From an uncultured Pelagibacteraceae bacterium (GTDB lineage: Bacteria; Pseudomonadota; Alphaproteobacteria; Pelagibacterales; Pelagibacteraceae): a DNA stretch of 64,000 nt. Location: the NCBI GenBank assembly GCA_902622245.1, contig CACNPC010000005.1:1-64000 (forward strand), read 5' to 3'. This document shows, piece by piece, positions 47,552 to 55,533 of this stretch (position 1 is its first letter; every line of letters begins with the position of its first letter). The notes under the pieces are model-generated. The model ran no database searches. It was given only the letters and a program-made list of their open reading frames with translations, and was not told the DNA's origin. The position numbers and the translations under genes were made by a program.

Positions 47552-47574
47552 TTGCATATATTTTAACAATGCAA
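47552..47574. promoter_or_regulatory. Inverted repeat in the dctP/pilin divergent gap
   Basis: TTGCAT (47552-47557) and ATGCAA (47569-47574) are exact reverse complements separated by 11 A/T bases. On the minus strand TTGCAT followed after 18 bases by TAATAA could also serve as a promoter for dctP. Operator or promoter function is only suggested. Confidence 0.35.
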
Positions 47575-47606
47575 AATTTTAAAAAATTTAATAAAATATT
47601 TTTAAA

Positions 47607-48080
47607 ATGAAGCGCTATGGTTTCACGTTAATAGAACTGCTTGTTGTAGTGGCAATTATAGGTATCCTGGCTGCGGTAGGGGTAGTTGCATACAGTGGTT
47701 ATACTACCAGTGCTAGACATAATATGTGTAAAGACAATCACAAAAAAATTGTTAAGACAATTGTTGAGAAAAAAACTTTTTGTGAATTCAATGATACAAT
47801 TAAACTAAGAACGTGGTACTCAGGTTTCAAAAAGGGCGCTGAATATGATTTTAATTGCTCAAATACTTTTTCATCTTTAGCTCAAAATGTTGGTATTCAT
47901 ATGACTAATATTCTTAAAAATGCATATACTCCAAATAATCATTGGGGATATGATTGGATGGGTAATAGCTCAACTCCTACAACAGAAGGTAGATCTTTTT
48001 ATCACTCAATATCTTCTTCTCAGTTTAGAATTAGAACGCTTTGTGATAATAATGTTATCGAGACAATTATAGATGAATAA
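47607..48080 (+). CDS. Type IV pilin-like protein (prepilin, N-methylation motif)
   Basis: A 157-aa pseudopilin or pilin. Residues 1-4 are the leader M-K-R-Y, followed by the prepilin cleavage motif GFTLIELLVVVAIIGILAAVGVVAYSGY. The Glu after FTLI is the required Glu5, and a single N-terminal hydrophobic helix follows. The C-terminal domain is divergent, with several Cys residues that may pair. No assembly ATPase, peptidase or secretin is beside it. Function could be DNA uptake or a minor surface filament; not decided. Confidence 0.9.
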   Translation: MKRYGFTLIELLVVVAIIGILAAVGVVAYSGYTTSARHNMCKDNHKKIVKTIVEKKTFCEFNDTIKLRTWYSGFKKGAEYDFNCSNTFSSLAQNVGIHMTNILKNAYTPNNHWGYDWMGNSSTPTTEGRSFYHSISSSQFRIRTLCDNNVIETIIDE

Positions 48081-48134
48081 ATAATTTTAATTATTATAAG
48101 AAAGAAATAATATAAATAGATACTCAAATAAATT

Positions 48135-48500
48135 ATGAATTACGATAATAATAATATTTTTGCCAAAATAATAAGAGCAGAAATTCCTTGTAAAAAAATA
48201 TACGAAGATGATTTTGTTTTGTCTTTTTATGATATTAATCCACAAAAAAAGATTCATGTTTTAGTAATACCTAAAGGAAAGTATGTAGATTTGGATGATT
48301 TTAATACTAACGCCTCAAATGAAGAAATTATTGGTTTAATGAAAGGTATTACTACAGTTGCAAAGAAATTAGGCATTTCTTCTATTGATGGGAAAGGTTA
48401 TAGAGCTCTCGCTAATATAAGTGATTATGGCGGTCAAGAAGTACCGCATCTTCACTTCCATTTATTTGGTGGTGAAAAAGTTGGAAAAATGGTTTCGTGA
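48135..48500 (+). CDS. HIT-family nucleotide-binding protein (HinT-like)
   Basis: Purine nucleoside phosphoramidase-type histidine triad protein. It is 121 aa. The opening IFAKIIRAEIPCKKIYEDDFVLSFYDINPQ and the C-terminal triad HLHFHLFGG (H-x-H-x-H) define the family. Cellular substrates in bacteria are unclear. The stop overlaps the GTG start of the following acetyltransferase by three bases. Confidence 0.95.
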   Translation: MNYDNNNIFAKIIRAEIPCKKIYEDDFVLSFYDINPQKKIHVLVIPKGKYVDLDDFNTNASNEEIIGLMKGITTVAKKLGISSIDGKGYRALANISDYGGQEVPHLHFHLFGGEKVGKMVS

Positions 48501-49009
48501 TCACTAAAGTAGATAGGAAATACTTAGAAATTAATTCAATTGATGAAATCAATTTATCAAAAAAACCTAAAAGTAATTGCAAAGTAGAAAAAAAAAATCC
48601 ACCAGATTTTCAAATCAATAAATTTTTTTATAAGCAAATTGGTAAAAGTTATCGTTGGATTGATAGATTAGTTTGGAATGATACTAAATGGACTAATTAT
48701 ACAAACAATTCAAATTTAGAGACATACATTCTTACAGAAAATGAAGATCTAATAGGCTTTTTTGAACTTTTATTTCATCCAGAGACAAGAAAATGTGAAG
48801 TTGCCTATTTCGGTATTCTTGATCAATTTATTGGAAAAAAATATGGTGGTTATCTTTTATCAGAGGCTTTGAAACTAGGATTTAGAAAAAATACTAAGAA
48901 AGTTTGGTTACATACTTGTTCTTTAGATCATAAACATGCCTTAAAAAATTATCTAGGACGGGGGATGAAAATATTTAAATCTGAAACTATTAATTTAGAT
49001 ATTAGTTAA
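48497..49009 (+). CDS. GNAT-family N-acetyltransferase
   Basis: A 170-aa acetyl-CoA-dependent transferase. The GNAT core is ENEDLIGFFELLFHPETRKCEVAYFGILDQFIGKKYGGYLLSEALKLGF (residues about 78-130), with the acetyl-CoA pyrophosphate loop I-G-K-K-Y-G-G. VWLHTCSLDHKHALKNYLGRGM is the usual late motif. The start is GTG overlapping the HIT gene. The acceptor is unknown. The 3' end overlaps lolA by eight bases. Confidence 0.88.
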   Translation: MITKVDRKYLEINSIDEINLSKKPKSNCKVEKKNPPDFQINKFFYKQIGKSYRWIDRLVWNDTKWTNYTNNSNLETYILTENEDLIGFFELLFHPETRKCEVAYFGILDQFIGKKYGGYLLSEALKLGFRKNTKKVWLHTCSLDHKHALKNYLGRGMKIFKSETINLDIS

Positions 49010-49556
49010 TATAATTTTGAACTCTAAATATTCTTTCATCGATCATTATATTAGTTTCTACATTAGATAACTTGGTTTCAACTCTATTAAGATAAATGTC
49101 GGTTGTAGTCCAACCTTTAATTTCGTAACTAATTTTATCAAAAAAAATATTTAATAAATTATTGTTATGTACAATTTCAAAAGAGAACGTTTCATCATTC
49201 TCTTTAATTGTTTCAACTTGATCTAGTTTGTCTAATAGAAATTTTTTATTTAAGATTAAATTAAGAGGAGTATCTTTAAGTTGGTACCTTAAATAATTTG
49301 TAATTTTTTGACTATTTATCACGAGTGATCTTCCGTTAGAGACTAAAATTTTATTATAAATATCATCATACTTACATAAAATTTTTTTTGGATAAGAAAT
49401 TATACAATCACCTTTCTCAGTTTTTTTTCCAATTTTTTGTATAAATTTAAAAGACATATTATTTGTCTCTTTTAATTTATTTTTTATTTGCTCTGTTGAT
49501 GATGCAAAAACATTTGATGAATAAAAAAATATTAAAAAGAAAATTATATATCTCAC
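49002..49556 (-). CDS. lolA: Outer-membrane lipoprotein carrier protein LolA-like
   Basis: Periplasmic chaperone that ferries lipoproteins to LolB. It is 184 aa with a signal peptide cleaved near A-S-S (about residue 19). The LolA-like half-barrel strands appear as MSFKFIQKIGKKTEKGDCIISYPKKILCKYDD, then NKILVSNGRSLVINSQ and LNRVETKLSN. No lipobox, so the protein is soluble. It directly follows ftsK with a one-base overlap, a conserved alphaproteobacterial order. Confidence 0.87.
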   Translation of the reverse strand: MRYIIFFLIFFYSSNVFASSTEQIKNKLKETNNMSFKFIQKIGKKTEKGDCIISYPKKILCKYDDIYNKILVSNGRSLVINSQKITNYLRYQLKDTPLNLILNKKFLLDKLDQVETIKENDETFSFEIVHNNNLLNIFFDKISYEIKGWTTTDIYLNRVETKLSNVETNIMIDERIFRVQNYIN

Positions 49557-51634
49557 TATTTTAATACTTCTCTTTTACCAACATGATTTGCTTTACTTAC
49601 TTCACCATTAGCTTCCATTTGATCAATAATTCTTGCGGCTCTATTGTATCCAATTTGTAATTTTCTTTGTAAAAATGAAGTAGATGCTTTTCTTTCTGAT
49701 TTAATTATTTCTAATGCTTCGCTATACAATTCATCTATATCAGCATTATCCTTATTTTTTTCACCAATTTCTTTTTCGTCAGCAAAATTCAAAATTTCAT
49801 CAACATAATCTGGCTCTGCTTGATTTCTCAGGAAGTTATTTACTTTATCAATCTCTATTTCAGATACATAAGGTGCATGTATTCTTGTAATTCTGTTTGC
49901 AGAAGACATATATAACATGTCCCCTTTGCCTAAAAGTTGTTCAGCTCCTTGCTCACCTAAAATTGTTCTGCTATCAATTTTAGAGGTTACTTGAAATGAA
50001 ATACGGGTAGGAAAATTAGCTTTTATTGTTCCAGTTATTACGTCTACACTCGGCCTCTGCGTGGCCATTATTATATGAATTCCAGCCGCTCTAGCCATTT
50101 GCGATAATTTTTGAATATAGTTTTCAATTTCTTTTCCAGCTACCAACATTAGATCTGACATTTCATCAACTATTACAACAATATAAGGCATCTTAACTTT
50201 ATGCTTCTCGTTATATCCATCAATGTTCCTTACACCTACTTTTGTCATTAATCTGTATCTACTTTCCATTTCTTTAACTACCCAACCTAAAACAGACGCT
50301 GCCTTTTTTGCTTCAGTAATAACAGGACATAATAAATGTGGTATCCCTTCATAGGTCGAAAGTTCAAGCATTTTAGGATCGATCAAAATAAATTTACAGA
50401 CGTCTGGTGTATGTTTGTAAATGAGTGATAGAATAATTGTATTAATACATACTGATTTCCCTGAACCTGTAGTTCCTGCTATTAATAAATGAGGCATTGA
50501 ACTTAAATCACTAGTTATTGGTTCACCAGATATACTTTTACCAAGAGCAATAGGTAATTTAATTTCTCTTTTTTTAAAACTCTTATCTGAAATTATTTCT
50601 CTTAAAAAAACATTTTCTCTGGATATCTTTGGTAGTTCAATACCAACAGTATTACTCCCAGGTATTGTAGCTATTCTCGCAGACTCTGAACTTGTATTTC
50701 TAGCAATATCTTCTGCTAAATTTATTATTTTGGAAACTTTAACCCCAGCCGCAGGCTCAAATTCATTGAGAGAAACAACGGGTCCATGACTTATTTTTTT
50801 TATTTTTCCTTCAACACCAAAATCAAGAAGTATTTTTTCTAAACCTTCTGCGTCTATTTTAATATCATCTTTTTTATTAGAGCCTTTCTCTGGTTTTTTT
50901 AAAAAATCAATTAAAGGTAATTTAATTTTTACATCACTTAAAATTGATTTGTTATTAGAAAACAAATTTTCTTGTACAGGAGGTTCCTTAGATCTTTCAA
51001 TTATAGTATTTTCTTTAAAAGTATTTTCTTGAGAAATTAAATTTTCTTTTTTTGATGAAAACAGTTTTTTTATCATAGTGAAAGAACTTAAAATATGAGA
51101 AATTTTGAAATTACTGCTTAGCAAAAAAAATAATAAAATAAAAAATATTAATAAGTAGTAACTCACTGTTTGATTAATTTTCAAAAAATCTGCAATCACA
51201 GTTTCTGACATTAAATCGCCAACAAAACCGTTGTTCCCATTTATTATTAACCAATAGGTTTCCTTATGAAAAATACTAAAGAAAAAAGTTGCGACAATAA
51301 TATAAAGAATTATGAAAAAAATATTTTCTATAATAATAATAAATCTTTTGTTAATTGTTATTGATATTCCTGTAAATAGAAGAGAAAAAGGAATTAAAAG
51401 TGATATTATACCAATTGATTGAAAAAATATATCAGCGATAAAACTTCCCCTAAATCCAAGTAAATTTCTTATCTCCTGATTTTCTGGAAATATAAAATTT
51501 GGATCTTCTGGCGAATAGCTAATTAAAGATATAAAAAGTAATATAGAGGCAACCACCAGAAAAATACCAATGAATTCGGCCAATCTCCTTATGATAAAAT
51601 CGTTTATTTTATTGATATAATTTTTAAATATCAT
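49556..51634 (-). CDS. ftsK: DNA translocase FtsK
   Basis: Septum-bound motor that pumps DNA and activates XerCD at dif. It is 692 aa, compact. Four N-terminal transmembrane helices lie within 1-185. A short linker replaces the long one of E. coli. The motor domain shows GPVVSLNEFEPAAGVKVSKI, HLLIAGTTGSGKSVCINTI (Walker A near 390), IVVIVDEMSDLM (Walker B) and IIMATQRPSVDVITGTIKANFPTRISFQV. The C-terminal gamma winged helix includes RKASTSFLQRKLQIGYNRAARIIDQMEANGEVS, which reads KOPS. lolA follows. Confidence 0.98.
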   Translation of the reverse strand: MIFKNYINKINDFIIRRLAEFIGIFLVVASILLFISLISYSPEDPNFIFPENQEIRNLLGFRGSFIADIFFQSIGIISLLIPFSLLFTGISITINKRFIIIIENIFFIILYIIVATFFFSIFHKETYWLIINGNNGFVGDLMSETVIADFLKINQTVSYYLLIFFILLFFLLSSNFKISHILSSFTMIKKLFSSKKENLISQENTFKENTIIERSKEPPVQENLFSNNKSILSDVKIKLPLIDFLKKPEKGSNKKDDIKIDAEGLEKILLDFGVEGKIKKISHGPVVSLNEFEPAAGVKVSKIINLAEDIARNTSSESARIATIPGSNTVGIELPKISRENVFLREIISDKSFKKREIKLPIALGKSISGEPITSDLSSMPHLLIAGTTGSGKSVCINTIILSLIYKHTPDVCKFILIDPKMLELSTYEGIPHLLCPVITEAKKAASVLGWVVKEMESRYRLMTKVGVRNIDGYNEKHKVKMPYIVVIVDEMSDLMLVAGKEIENYIQKLSQMARAAGIHIIMATQRPSVDVITGTIKANFPTRISFQVTSKIDSRTILGEQGAEQLLGKGDMLYMSSANRITRIHAPYVSEIEIDKVNNFLRNQAEPDYVDEILNFADEKEIGEKNKDNADIDELYSEALEIIKSERKASTSFLQRKLQIGYNRAARIIDQMEANGEVSKANHVGKREVLK

Positions 51635-51695
51635 GAATCAAAACTGCTTTTGTCACTTTGTATCATTTAATTTTTATTGTTAAAATTATTTTGTT

Positions 51696-52778
51696 ATGAA
51701 AATTTGTCTTATAGGCCAAAATTTAACAAATTTGATTCTCGCTAGCGTTTTTGAGGAAAAAAAACTTAATGTTGACATATATTTAAATAAAAAGTTTCAA
51801 AGCATAAAAACAAATAGAACAATAGCTTTATCAAGTGAAAATTTTGATTATTTAAAATTTTTTACAAAATCAAGCATTATACCTTGGAAAAGTAAAGAAA
51901 TTAAAATTTTCGCAGAAGGTTCACAATCTAAAGAGATAATTAATTTTATTAAAAAAAATAAAGAGGTTTTTAACTTAGTATCTTATTCGAAATTAAATGA
52001 AATTTTTTTAAAAAAAATTGAAAAATCAAAATTTATAAAATTATATCATTTAGATACGTCTAGTTCACTTATTCTAAATAAAATTAGAAAATATGATTTA
52101 GTTATTAATAGTGAAAATAAAAATTTTATTTCAAATAAATTTTTTACAAATAAAATAAAAAAAAATTACAGAAGCAGAGCGTACACATTTATAATAAATC
52201 ATAGTCGTAAAGATAATGATATTGCTATTCAAGTTTTTACAAAATTTGGACCCTTAGCTTTTCTGCCATTATCTAATACTAAAACTTCAATAGTTTTTTC
52301 TTATAAGGGTATGAAAATAGATGATGAGAAAATCGTCAATATATTTAAAAAATATAATTCTTTCTATTCATTTGCTAAAATAAATAAAATTGAAAATTTT
52401 AGTCTTAGTTTTGAAATGCTTAGAAATTATACTTATAATAATATCCTCGCATTTGGCGATTTAATACATCGCATTCATCCCCTTGCAGGACAAGGATTTA
52501 ACATGACAATTAGAGATATTAAAATAATCTCAAGACTAGTAAATGATAGGATATCCCTTGGTCTTCCAATAGATATCTCTGTTGCTGAAGACTTCCAAAA
52601 TTCTACAAAACACCTTAATTATCTTTATGGAAAAGCCATCGATGGTATATATGAATTTTTTAGATTAGATAGCAATATTAATAATTCAATTTCAAAACCA
52701 GTTTTTAGTATTCTGAATAAAAATTCTATTTTTAAAAAGTATTCTAATATTTTATCGGATAAAGGATTTAATTTATAA
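51696..52778 (+). CDS. UbiH/UbiF-like FAD-dependent hydroxylase, divergent N-terminus
   Basis: A 360-aa protein related to the ubiquinone-synthesis hydroxylases. The clearest part is the second FAD motif, ILAFGDLIHRIHPLAGQGFNMTIRDI near 250-275, which is the G-D-x-x-H-x-x-x-P-x-x-G-Q-G signature. In contrast the N-terminal Rossmann motif is eroded: MKICLIGQNLTNLILASVF has one Gly where GxGxxG is expected. TNRTIALSSEN fits the UbiH N-terminal family block RTIALS. It may still bind FAD in a modified way. Divergent from ftsK with 61 bases between starts. Confidence 0.8.
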   Translation: MKICLIGQNLTNLILASVFEEKKLNVDIYLNKKFQSIKTNRTIALSSENFDYLKFFTKSSIIPWKSKEIKIFAEGSQSKEIINFIKKNKEVFNLVSYSKLNEIFLKKIEKSKFIKLYHLDTSSSLILNKIRKYDLVINSENKNFISNKFFTNKIKKNYRSRAYTFIINHSRKDNDIAIQVFTKFGPLAFLPLSNTKTSIVFSYKGMKIDDEKIVNIFKKYNSFYSFAKINKIENFSLSFEMLRNYTYNNILAFGDLIHRIHPLAGQGFNMTIRDIKIISRLVNDRISLGLPIDISVAEDFQNSTKHLNYLYGKAIDGIYEFFRLDSNINNSISKPVFSILNKNSIFKKYSNILSDKGFNL

Positions 52779-52779
52779 A

Positions 52780-53421
52780 TTACTGAAGAGTAGTATTTTC
52801 GAATTCGTCTTTAATATAATTATTTAGAATTTGTTCCATTTTTTCTTTTCTTACATTTATATCAAGACTTTCTAATAATATTTGTTTTTCTTCTAATGAA
52901 AAGGGTGATGCCATTGATAGATCATTAAGAGTTTGGCTAAGATCCTTCTTTTCTAAGTCTTTTAAGTTCACAATATACCCTTGCTTTTTGAAAAATGTTC
53001 TCATGTTCTTCATAATTAAGCTTAAGTCTGAAAAGTTAACTTCGTTACTTTTTTGAATTATATCTTTTGAAAAATTATCATATTGAACATTGCATTCGCG
53101 GTACATTTTGTCGGTTTTTAATTCTGAGTCAATTTTGTATCTACAAATCCCGTTTAAAATAATAAGTATTCTACCGTCTTCTGTTTCATTGAAACTTGTG
53201 ATTTTTCCAATACATCCTATTTCGTATAAATCAGGTTTTTTCAAAGACCCTGTTTTTTTTGGCTGTATCATTCCAATCATTCTATGCTTTTTCATACTAT
53301 CATTTACCATTTGTAAATATCGCGGCTCAAAAATGTTCAGTGGAACAGTTGTGCCAGGAAACATTATAAAATTTGATAAAGGGAAAATTGGTATTGTTTT
53401 TGGTAATTCTTCGAGCTTCAT
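52780..53421 (-). CDS. LON substrate-binding-domain protein (N-terminal Lon domain only)
   Basis: A 213-aa protein made of the Lon N-terminal (PUA-like) domain without ATPase or protease parts. It opens with IPIFPLSNFIMFPGTTVPLNIFEPRYLQMV, then HRMIGMIQPK, IGCIGKITSFNETEDGRILIILNGICRYKI. A helical C-terminus includes ASPFSLEEKQILLES. Such stand-alone proteins are common in alphaproteobacteria but their function is unsettled. It lies next to the tRNA-Gly gene, on the opposite strand. Confidence 0.9.
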   Translation of the reverse strand: MKLEELPKTIPIFPLSNFIMFPGTTVPLNIFEPRYLQMVNDSMKKHRMIGMIQPKKTGSLKKPDLYEIGCIGKITSFNETEDGRILIILNGICRYKIDSELKTDKMYRECNVQYDNFSKDIIQKSNEVNFSDLSLIMKNMRTFFKKQGYIVNLKDLEKKDLSQTLNDLSMASPFSLEEKQILLESLDINVRKEKMEQILNNYIKDEFENTTLQ

Positions 53422-53543
53422 AACTTAATTATAATAATTCTTTTCAAGGTTACAACTATACATAAATGATTCGTAGTCGCATTTAACTATTTAATCACTT
53501 GCTAAATTCAAAAAAAGCTTTTAGTTTTGTTCTGTAAGAATAA

Positions 53544-53618
53544 GCGGGCATAGCTCAGTGGTAGAGCGTCTCGTTGCCAACGAGAAGGTCGTGGGTTCAA
53601 GTCCCATTGCCCGCTCCA
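53544..53618 (+). tRNA. tRNA-Gly (anticodon GCC), CCA encoded
   Basis: A complete cloverleaf is visible. The acceptor stem GCGGGCA pairs with TGCCCGC, followed by T and encoded CCA (53616-53618). The D arm holds AGCTCAGTGGTAGAGC. The anticodon stem TCTCG/CGAGA encloses TTGCCAA, giving anticodon GCC. The T arm reads GTGGGTTCAAGTCCCAT. phhB starts 16 bases downstream. Confidence 0.98.
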
Positions 53619-53634
53619 TTAAAGGAATTATATT

Positions 53635-53973
53635 ATGAGTGATTTAGCAAGTAAAAAATGTGTCCCGTGCGAAGGCAACATCCCGCCATTTAACACAGAA
53701 GAAATTCATAAATATTTAAAGCAAGTTGATGGATGGGAAGTTATAGAGGATAAAATCGATGGATTTCATTTAATAAAAAATTTTAAATTTGATGATTTCT
53801 TACAAAGTCAAGAATTTGTGAATAAAGTTGGAGAAATTGCTGAAAAAGAGGGACATCACCCTGATCTGTGGTTTGGATGGGGCTATGCAAGAATTAAAAT
53901 ATTTACTCACGCAATTAAAGGTCTTGCTGAGAGTGATTTTATTTTAGCTGCTAAAATAGATAAGATAAATTGA
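53635..53973 (+). CDS. phhB: Pterin-4a-carbinolamine dehydratase
   Basis: A 112-aa dehydratase recycling the pterin cofactor in aromatic amino-acid hydroxylation. The active-site motif EKEGHHPDLWFGW lies near 78-90, preceded by NFKFDDFLQSQEFVNKVGEIA and followed by ARIKIFTHAIKGLAESDFILAAKID. The N-terminal CVPCEGNIPPF is common in marine alphaproteobacterial members. No phenylalanine hydroxylase gene is in this window. It abuts purH convergently with no base between stops. Confidence 0.95.
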   Translation: MSDLASKKCVPCEGNIPPFNTEEIHKYLKQVDGWEVIEDKIDGFHLIKNFKFDDFLQSQEFVNKVGEIAEKEGHHPDLWFGWGYARIKIFTHAIKGLAESDFILAAKIDKIN

Positions 53974-55533
53974 TTAGTGATTAAAGTGTCTTGTTTTGGA
54001 AAATACCAAAATAGTATTTGTTTGGTTTGCAAATTTAATAATTTCTTTATCATTTTTTGAACCCGATGGTTGAATAACTGCTGAAATTCCTGATTGTACC
54101 AACTTTTCTATACCATCCACAAACGGGAAAAAAGCATCAGATGCTGCTAAGATTTCATCACTATCGCTTATTTTCTGGAACTTTTTCATTTTATCAATTG
54201 CTATTTTGCAACTATCTAACCTACTTGGTTGACCAGACCCTATGCCTATTGTCTTGTAATCTTTTGTAATGACTATCGCATTCGATTTTACACTTCTGCA
54301 TATATTAAATGCAAAAATAAGTTTGTTTAAAGTTTTATTCGTAGGTTTTAATTTTGATACAATTTTAAAATCATTCCTAGAAAAGCTTTGACTATCTGGA
54401 TTTTGAACTAAAATAGAATTAAATTTATTTATAAAATTAAATTTAAAATTTTTTTCTACTTTACTAGAATCAATAAGCCTTAGTTTTTTTTTCTTTTTTA
54501 AAAGTTTGACTGATTTTTTATCAAATCCATTTGCAATTATTACCTCAAAAAATATTTTATTAATCTCTTTAGCTAAACTAATATTTAATTTAAAGTTACA
54601 AGATACAATACCACCATAGGCGCTAATTGGGTCACTTTCTAAAGCCTCTTTAAAAGATTTGATTTTGTTTGGATCAATGGAAACACCACATGGATTAGCA
54701 TGCTTAATTATTGCTACACCTCTATTACTTGGTAAAGTTTTGGATATACTTAGGGCCGAATAAAGATCGTTATAATTGTTGTAACTTAATTGTTTACCAC
54801 TGATTTGAATAATTTCCTGTTTGTTATTTTGCGAATATATTGCTGCTTTTTGATGAGGATTTTCCCCATACCTTGTCTCCTCAATTAATTTTCCAGAAAA
54901 AATTTTCTTAATTGGGAAAATGTTTTTAGACTTTTGATTGAAATAATTAAAAATTTTTGATTCATAATATGCAGTCTCCATAAATGCTTCCTCTGCCAAT
55001 TTTTCTCTAAATTTTAAATTCGTAGATCCTCTATTTCTATCTAATTCAATAGTTAAATCTTCATACTGTTTTGTGTTACTTAGGACAACTACATCATTAT
55101 AATTCTTTGCAGCTGATCTAACCATTGTTGGTCCTCCAATATCTATATTTTCAATTATATTTTTGTGGCCATAATTACTTAATAAAACTTTTTCAAACGG
55201 ATAAAAATTTACAATAATTAAATCTATATTTTCATAATTGTTAATTTTCATTTCTTTTTGATGTTTTTTATTCTGCCTAACATTTAAAATTCCAGAATGA
55301 ATTTTTGGATGTAAGGTTTTAACTCTTCCATCTAGCAGCTCTTTTGAATTTGTAAATTTAGATACTTCTAAGCATTTAAAACCCATACTTTTAATTTTTT
55401 CATATGTGCCACCTGAGCTTATTATTTTGATTTTATATTTTTTTAGTAAATTTAATAATGGCCTCAAACTAGATTTATCTGATAATGAAATTAAAGCAGT
55501 CTTGATTTTTATTGTATTTTTTCGAATACCCAT
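53974..55533 (-). CDS. purH: Bifunctional AICAR transformylase/IMP cyclohydrolase
   Basis: Final two steps of IMP synthesis. It is 519 aa. The N-terminal cyclohydrolase (MGS-like) region has TALISLSDKSSLRPLL, ISSGGTYEKI and ELLDGRVKTLHPKIHSGIL. The AICARFT region includes RYGENPHQKAA, IIKHANPCGVS and GGIVSCNF, ending SDAFFPFVDGIEKLVQSGISAVIQPSGSKNDKEII. The start overlaps the upstream heparinase gene by 25 bases; no later Met offers a better start. Confidence 0.97.
   Translation of the reverse strand: MGIRKNTIKIKTALISLSDKSSLRPLLNLLKKYKIKIISSGGTYEKIKSMGFKCLEVSKFTNSKELLDGRVKTLHPKIHSGILNVRQNKKHQKEMKINNYENIDLIIVNFYPFEKVLLSNYGHKNIIENIDIGGPTMVRSAAKNYNDVVVLSNTKQYEDLTIELDRNRGSTNLKFREKLAEEAFMETAYYESKIFNYFNQKSKNIFPIKKIFSGKLIEETRYGENPHQKAAIYSQNNKQEIIQISGKQLSYNNYNDLYSALSISKTLPSNRGVAIIKHANPCGVSIDPNKIKSFKEALESDPISAYGGIVSCNFKLNISLAKEINKIFFEVIIANGFDKKSVKLLKKKKKLRLIDSSKVEKNFKFNFINKFNSILVQNPDSQSFSRNDFKIVSKLKPTNKTLNKLIFAFNICRSVKSNAIVITKDYKTIGIGSGQPSRLDSCKIAIDKMKKFQKISDSDEILAASDAFFPFVDGIEKLVQSGISAVIQPSGSKNDKEIIKFANQTNTILVFSKTRHFNH

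Noticed and set aside
47619..47634. Possible third parS (GGTTTCACGTTAATAG)
   Set aside because: Only about 11 of 16 positions match and one arm is lost; it overlaps the conserved prepilin start codons, so chance is likely.
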